From: Lactarius indigo | Lineage: Eukaryota; Basidiomycota; Agaricomycetes; Russulales; Russulaceae | Length of the DNA: 64,000 bases | NCBI GenBank assembly: GCA_025766275.1 | Contig: JAFKAC010000012.1 | Location: forward strand, 186,001-250,000 | Reading direction: 5' to 3' | Shown here: piece by piece, positions 57,316 to 64,000 of the stretch | How the letters are laid out: the number at the start of each line of letters is the position of its first letter | Numbering within the stretch: position 1 is the stretch's first letter | Notes under the pieces: model-generated | What the model saw: the letters and a program-made list of their open reading frames with translations, nothing else | Databases searched by the model: none | What the model was told of the DNA's origin: nothing | Translations under genes and position numbers: made by a program

Positions 57316-57736
57316 GGTTGCGGGTCGTCGGCGGGGGCTGTCGACACCGGGGCGTGGGCCGTCGACGGTGATCAGGAGAGGGAGGGACACCTGAAAGTTG
57401 GCGAGGAATAGGAAGAGTAGGGGACATCGAACTGAGCCGAATTTCGGCGCCCAGGTTGGATAAATTGCGATCTGATTTGTGATCTGGCTTCCCTGCACGG
57501 GGATTGCCGGTTGACGGAGCGCCCTGTCACTGGGTTGGGAATGAGCGCCGAAGAACTGGACCCAGAATTTCGCCTTTTTCCCGGGATTAATAAAGCCACG
57601 GATCCCCTTGGACAAATTCATCATCCTCGCGCCAACTTCCGGCCTATTTAATCCGACTCGACTCCCCGTTTCCTCATCCCTCCTCGTCCTCCTCCTCCTT
57701 CCCAGGCCCCTCCGTCTTTCTGTCTCTGCGCTGACC

Positions 57737-59237
57737 ATGTATCCTTACTCCTCCCAGTCACATCCACCCTATGCACACCAGGATTCCTCCTATTCTTCCC
57801 AGCAGCAACAGCCGCCACAACCTCCGTCTTCCTCCCAGCAGGCCAGAGACCGTGATCAATCTCGTGATGCATCTCATTCGACGCCTCCTCGTGTCATTGG
57901 CGCCCCTCTCAATTTTTCAACTGGCCAGTTCGCTGGAAAACACGTGCGGGCTGAGCTCATAGAGCTGCAAAAAGCCGATCTTGGGCGCAAGTAAGTCCCG
58001 AATCCCCTTTGTAATCAGGTTGTCCTATATCGTCATCAGGTACGCCCGTAAAGACCGCAGACCTCTCGATCCCCCTCCCGTCGTCCAACTCAAGTTCTTC
58101 TATGCCTTCCCAGGCACCGACACACCCGATAGGGAAGTCGAAAACTACGAGTTGCGTCTATTCCTCTTTCGTTCCCTGATTTCCAATGACAGAGATGTCT
58201 TCACAGTGAAATCAATAACATGGGCCTCATCTGTCACGTCGACCTCTTTCCCGTTCCCTCCAGCGACTCGCCTGATACCCCCGCTGACCCCAAACGACGC
58301 CCAGATCAGGCTCAGGCGTCACCTGGCCGCGCGTCTTCATCCACATTGTCCCCAACGCCCTACTCTCCCGGTGCGCAGCAGTACCCGTATACGTACCCCG
58401 CACCACAGCCTCCCGGTCCCTACCCCACTGCTGTCCAGCAGCAACCACCACAACCGCAGCAAGGTGGCGCGCCACTTGCGGCTATGTCAGCTGTCCACGC
58501 CAATCATCTACCACAACAACAGCAGGTGCAAGATCCGCAGCAGTTTGTTCCCAATCAGATTCCATCGCACGCGACGCGCCCGGAAGAGATCGTGCACTAT
58601 TTCAAGGGGACCTATCCCATCAACGAGGGCTCCAGGCAGACCGAGGCCCTGGCGGGCACCACCTTTGTGCAGGCGGCCAACCTCGACTACAAGGGCAACA
58701 AAGTGTTGATGTTCGTTTTCTCAGTCCGTGTCTTCTCTCTCTGTCCTCCCAACTCCTCTCTTGTATGATACACGTGTTGGCGCGAACGTACTGACGCGCG
58801 TTCCCCCCGATATGATAGGACCTCGCGGTAAAGGCAGAGGGGAACTTTATACTCCGCTATCGCTGCTTCGACCTCTTCTCCCGCGTCGCTGCGACCGATG
58901 GTCAGACGCCCGTTTGGGCCGAGTGCTACGGCGGGCCATTCCGCGTCTACTCGACGAAGGAGTTTCCCGGCCTGCGGGCGTCGACCGACCTTACAAAGGT
59001 GCGACATCATCGCAACCACCGCACAGCATTCAGCGCCTCCTGACACCTGCGCCCACACAGCACCTGTCGTACTTTGGAGTGCGCCTGAATCTACGGGAGA
59101 CAGAGCGCAAGCGCCGCAGAAAGGTCGACGACCCGTCGCAGAGCGCCTCTGCGGGCAGCGCTGGCGGTGCCTCGTCTGGTGGCGCGCGCAACGACAAGCG
59201 GCGCGGCGACGACGAGGGAAGCGGGTACGACGATTAA
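57737..59237 (+). CDS. velB: Velvet-domain regulator, VelB type, 416 aa
   Basis: Exons 57737-57990, 58040-58150, 58195-58723, 58819-58998, 59061-59237; the frame is intact. A Ser/Gln/Pro-rich start is followed by the first half of the velvet domain (GAPLNFSTGQFAGKHVRAEL; ARKDRRPLDPPPVVQLKFF), GLICHVDLFPVPS, a Pro/Gln-rich insert of about 110 residues, then the second half (FKGTYPINEGSRQTEALAGT; NKVLMFVFSDLAVKAEGNF; YSTKEFPGL; LSYFGVRLNLRE) and a basic tail (ERKRRRK). A long insert within the domain is typical of VelB rather than VosA. Velvet proteins are NF-kappaB-like DNA-binding factors controlling development, light response and secondary metabolism. The acceptor of exon 3 (AGAG) has two possible cuts; the one used keeps the frame. 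Confidence 0.9.
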
Positions 59238-62200
59238 CGACTCCCCGTGGGTCGTGCCGGGCCGGCGCGCGGCCCGCCTATTTGCTGGGGTCGGTGGCAA
59301 CGCTGCTCCTAGACCCCAGTACAGTGACTACACGTCTTTTGCTATGAATTGGCGGCGCGCACAGACACCGCATGAGAGGCAACGCCAGGGGGGGCGGGGG
59401 GGGGGGCGTGAAACATTATGGAGACTCTCCTGGCCGGTTGTTCCGTGGTTTTTGCGAAGAGATGTGCCCAATGCGTCCTCCCGAATCGGGGACAGGATAC
59501 GTGTGTGCGCGCCGCATTGTGCCGCTGGCGAGCCACTTGCAGCGAGATGGACCGCCGCCTTTGCCTTGCCTTAGGCTTCGGATACTCGCTCGCGCACCTT
59601 CATTTACTTGTTTGGCTCGGTCGCGGCACTTGTCTGTTCCTTTCCTTTTTGTTGTTATCGTTATCGTTGTCACTGTTGTGCTACTCACACGCCACCCGGC
59701 GTCCGGGTTTGGTCGCTCGGGGCATTTAGTTGTCCGGGTCTGTATTGCTCTTACGTATACTGTAGCACTTTTGACTTTTTGATCGTAATTTCATACACAA
59801 ACCATCATTGGACGTTTTTTTTTTTTTGTTTCATTGTGGCGCTGCTGGTTCCACCCATGCACTGCCTAAAGATTGTACTGAAACTCAAAAACCCCCCTCG
59901 GATGTAAACGTGGGATCGGATAGCCCTCCCAAGCTCACGCGCAAATGGATCAGCCGAGGGGTACAATAGGTAACTTTACTTTATTGTCATCATCACCTCT
60001 CTGGCGCCGCTTCAAGTTTGGGTATCTCCGCCGGGCCGTTTTTCTTAAAAAAGAAAAAAAAACCACTTGGCCGAATCGAAACAGAACCAAGTCACACACA
60101 CTGATCGCTTTCCCCCCTTCCTCTTCCGTCCCTTACTGGTCGTGGTACCCTGTCCAAGAGTTGCGTGGTCTTGACCGTGCACGCCCAAAGGCGTTGCTAG
60201 TGGGCCAACTACCGCGGCAGGCCTGGGACTGCGCTTACATCTCCCTTTAGCTCCGACCTCATCCGCTCAGCGCTCACCCCGGAGGAGCTCTGGCTCTCTC
60301 TCTCTCTCTGACTTCCCGGACTTGGATTATTTCTCCTATCAATTGCTTGCCGTTCCAGATCCATGTTTCGTATCATCCATAAAATCCGTCCGAGGTCAAC
60401 GGATATGGTATATGATGAACTCTTTTCTCTGTTTGGTGGTTTAGGGACCAGAATCAGGCCGCCACACACAGTCACTACGCTCGAGAGATCTCCCTCCCCC
60501 CATGACGGGCGAATGGGGCGGGCCGTAATTGCGCATCGTCAAAGTTCAAGCAAAGTCCTTAGGACCATGGAGAGCAAGGTTCTTTTTAGAACTGCTGCGC
60601 ATTGGTGGAACAATTGATTCATGAGGGTTGGTGATGGCGTGTGACTCATATCCGTATGTGAGCAAATGGACGCACCCTTACTTCCCATCCCACGCAACGC
60701 TTATCTGTCTCTCTCTCGACGGTCCGACACCTCCTGGAAACACACAATTGTCGAATCAGCACGCTTGCCGTCAGTCAAATCCGAATTTCCCCCCCAAAAA
60801 AAACAAATACCGCCCACAATGATGATCGTAGCGTCTACTACGAGTCACAGATACGAATCCGAGGCGTCCATGGCGGCCTACAGTAACGAACGTTCCAACT
60901 TTCCACGCCACCAGCCCCGAAAGACAGTCCCCCTTATACGCTTGCGTAACGCGACGCGACGCCGTCAGAGTCTACCGGCAGTAGCTGTGGCTGCTGTGGG
61001 GCTCACATGAAAAATGAACGTAAATATAAAAGGGAAAGAGCCCGTCGTTTCATTTTCGCGCTCAATCTACTACGGCATATTGCCTCGGCGCTGGGCCATA
61101 CAATTATAGGACGCGGGTCCTATTTGGTATTGAGGACGAGCGTTTGTCTCTCGCCGCATATATTGTGGTGATGCGTCCATTAGCGGTTTGTACTTCGGTG
61201 GTTGGCACGAAGTAATTTTTCTTTCTAGGGCTGTGAGAACTGTTGCTGTCATGCGAATATCGATTGTGATACGGTTCAATTGATGATAGCTTCTGTCGCG
61301 TACAGTAGATCATGATCGATGCGTCGATCGGAGCCGGTTAGAAGGCCTCGGATCACCAACATTCAAGATCCTTCTCATTGAACTCTCCGGGCCTACTGCA
61401 CTGGACTGTAGTGTTCAGTCTACAGCGAGATTGATAGGGCATTAGGAATGGAAATGAAACGGAAACGGAAAACAGGAACGGGTCCAGGTACATGTCGCGC
61501 TGGCGCATAACTTAAAATTGAGCTCAAAGGCTCTCCATCATCAGGTGGCGCTTCGCCTTCTCAGATGGTACCGATTAGGCGCCACGCAACTCAGAGGCGT
61601 ATATTTGGCCTAAATCCGTAATAAGCTATTATGAGCGGAACGCTTTGACTCGATGAGCGTGCCTTTTATACCCACGCGCGTCTCTAAACATATCAAGCTG
61701 AGTCAAGGACATCGTGGTGAGTCGGCGCGGCTACGCCCACCCGTCGATAACATGGAGAAAGGCTTCTACGTAATGATAAGAGCACCCGAAGCACGAGTGA
61801 AGCTCACCTTCCTAGTAGGAATGACGTTGACCCTGGGGCTCCTACAGTAGGATCCACCCAAGTACCCACACTCATGTGCATAAGGGGGCAGATCGAGCGC
61901 TGACAGCTGTTGACAGCGCAACGTGTCTGTCTGCGCCTCTGCGCCGTCGGCACAGTACGCGTTCGACACTCTCCTAAAATGGCAGGTTGGTTGATCTGCA
62001 CTGCATTTGCGCCGCACCGCATCGCTCGCACGTACAATACCTGCCACGCCCCAAATCGCCGCAGCACTAGCACTGATGACTAGCCCGACGGCAGCGGCCC
62101 ATAATAATAATAATAATCAAAACATCGGAAATTCTTCGCGATTGGCACTCATGTGCCTTAAAAAGTTGCGCGGTGTTACTGTGGGTTTCGGAGAGTCCAT

Positions 62201-64000
62201 GTCCGGGTGCAAAAGTGCATGCGAATGCGTCCAACCAATGGTCCAGAAGTGGCGTGGCGTAACGTACTTGGCGGCTAGCAAGAAAGGGGGGGGGGGGGGA
62301 ATCAGAAGCAGGCCTTTATTGTACCGAACAGGGGGGGGGGGGGGGCTTCGGGGCGTTATTGGACAGCTTCCGTGTCAAGTAACATTCGTCGTCCGTCCTC
62401 GACACCGGTTCCCTGCAGCGACGCGAGTTCAGCGAATTATGATATATGGGGAGCAAGTACCCAGGGCGACTGGCGAACTGGCGCACCACTGCGGAGTTTT
62501 TTGGTCGCCAGCGCCCATCGGCCCCCATCACAATATCGGATAGGAGACCCAAGTACGGGGAGAGAAGTTCTCCGGAATGGCATGGAACCCACACAATACT
62601 CGTGTAGAACACACACGTCATCTGCTTTTGCGACTCCGACCTGTCAACGTTTTTACCAAAGGGAGCGTGGAAAACGTTAGCAGACTGCTTTGGAACCGAT
62701 CAAAATAAACAGCGAACGGGGTGCTCGGAGCTCAGTGAGCCATGTGCGGTAGGGGGGGTGGGTGGCCGGTACTAGTAAAGTGGAGGGAGGTCGCAGCTGA
62801 GATCCGTGTTTTGTTGGTGCGGTGCACCAGCCGAGCCGAGCCGGCGTGTCGGGCGGCGATTGATTCACCGGAGGGGCTTTTTATGTGATACATATTGCTC
62901 GAACACATCATGGCGCAAGGGACCGATGGTCTTGGCGCGAGTACAGCAGCCACGAAGCTTTAAAAAGCGCCTTGTTACGGGGGCATGGGATGTAATAAAT
63001 AACACATTGCGTGGGGGAGGACTCGGGATCCGGGAGACGAATTTGAGGTTCCGACGCCGACGTGATGGGAAGAAATGTGGGGCGTGTTTTTGACAGGACT
63101 GCGGCGCACTTGCGATCCAGGGTCAGTTGTTCCGATATATCGATTTTTTCGGCATAATGCTGTCGAATCGGGATGGACAAAAGAAAAACGAGTACGACAA
63201 CAATGACTAGAACAACACTATTATCCGGGGATAGAATGGCAAACGCACACCGCCCCTTGGAAAAACCAACAGAACAATATGGTAACTCACGGAGAGACCG
63301 GAGTTGAGTCATGTACCAGGGACTACTGTAGCTGGCAGCGCCTCGGACAGCGCTCATACTGTACATAGTACGGGTCCCAGAGCAATGACTCACGGTTCTT
63401 CCTACGGCCCGGTCCGCTTTGCCTGAGCAGTTACTGTCCACTGGCACAACACTGGCACCCACCCACTAGCACAACTCGGATTAATCGCATGATTGCCCAC
63501 GCTTGCTCATGCCTTCCCGCGCTTATTCACACTTCCTAGTATGTGTGCTCTACTTTCCACACTCCCTACGTGCTGCTGTTCCACGTTTTGCTGTGCTCCT
63601 GAACTATAACTGCACAGTCAACAGAGACTCGGCGCAGCTCATAGCTTGCATTCCCGAGCCCGCCGCACTCATGCGCGGCCTTAGAAACTCAAAATTAACG
63701 CGTCCTGGACAGAGGTGGACTCCTCTGTGAAGTTGCGCGCTGTGCGGAGGCTCGTGCGACCGCTTTCCTTCGGTTACTCGGCTCTCTGCAACCCCACTGT
63801 TTTTGGTTCCAAAGCTCATTGCATTTCACGCGGCCTTATTAGCGATTCATGACTGAACACGTCTACTACCAGGGTACCCCTGTATACGATATTTTGCGCT
63901 GCGAAGAAGCCTGCACAACCATGACCGTGGGAATGGAAGACCCGGCGCGCTGTATGTTTCGACAATGCACTTTTTGTATTTGTATCGAACTCACAGTAAT
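59238..64000. other. Gene-poor right end; simple repeats only
   Basis: I see no ORF with a known motif on either strand, and no tRNA or rRNA. Simple sequence: (CT)8 at 60294-60309, (ATA)n at 62101-62117, G14 at 62286-62299, G15 at 62331-62345, and an A7/A8 run near 60,793. A TATAAAAGG-type motif at about 61,025 has no ORF after it. Confidence 0.5.

Noticed and set aside
57007..57738. 243-codon minus ORF taken as one exon
   Set aside because: The real EEP start is ATG 57315 and the frame ends in an intron at 57119; the upstream part is promoter shared with velB.
62286..62345. G14 and G15 runs as possible G-quadruplex or telomere-like sequence
   Set aside because: Simple homopolymers with no TTAGGG-type repeats; length also uncertain in sequencing.

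Overview
The window looks like nuclear DNA of a filamentous basidiomycete, probably an Agaricomycete. Supported genes have many short introns (about 47-82 bp) with CTGAC-like branch points, and the gene set (velB-type velvet factor, HAM1-like protein, thaumatin-like protein with a GPI-type tail, SEC61, RPP1) and chromodomain Ty3/gypsy elements are fungal. I cannot name a species.

Layout. (1) 1-19,209 is a nest of Ty3/gypsy LTR retrotransposons. A minus-strand chromovirus (element 1, about 1-6,700) runs off the left edge. It abuts a plus-strand, 5'-truncated gypsy pol (element 2, about 6,700-9,858). Just downstream sits a full-length 9.2-kb minus-strand chromovirus (element 3, 10,005-19,204), with two 568-bp LTRs and a TGACT target duplication. 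Element 3 has itself received two solo LTRs: an inverted copy of its own LTR (12,066-12,633, duplication GTTTG) and a 750-bp LTR of another family that splits pol (15,062-15,811, duplication GAAGG). (2) About 20,400-46,300 is a tandem segmental array. Three copies of a PMC1-like P-type ATPase gene lie on the minus strand, with two copies of a small membrane-protein ORF and shared flanks. Copy 2 has one unbroken 1,465-residue reading frame over eight exons; copies 1 and 3 are broken. All three lack the usual membrane-segment-6 aspartate. (3) 46,881-59,237 is gene-dense: SEC61 alpha and RPP1 (divergent), a badly interrupted HAM1-like gene, a thaumatin-like protein, then a divergent pair of an endonuclease/exonuclease/phosphatase protein and a velB-type velvet regulator. 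(4) 59,238-64,000 shows only simple repeats.

The most notable observations concern the retroelements. Elements 1 and 3 each carry, two bases after the LTR, an 11-nt primer-binding site complementary to the predicted 5' end of their own mRNA. The two 11-mers differ, but each pairs with its own partner: a Tf1-like self-priming signature. Both elements also have a canonical -1 slippery heptamer at the gag/pol overlap and a gag frame that seems to start at GTG in good Kozak context. Element 3 has an extra zinc-knuckle ORF downstream of pol. All five premature stops in the three elements are TGA, and the two LTRs of element 3 differ only at CpG sites, which points to methylcytosine deamination. 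In the 48-52.6 kb gene block the coding lesions I could resolve are single-base insertions, so assembly error must be excluded before calling these genes dead.
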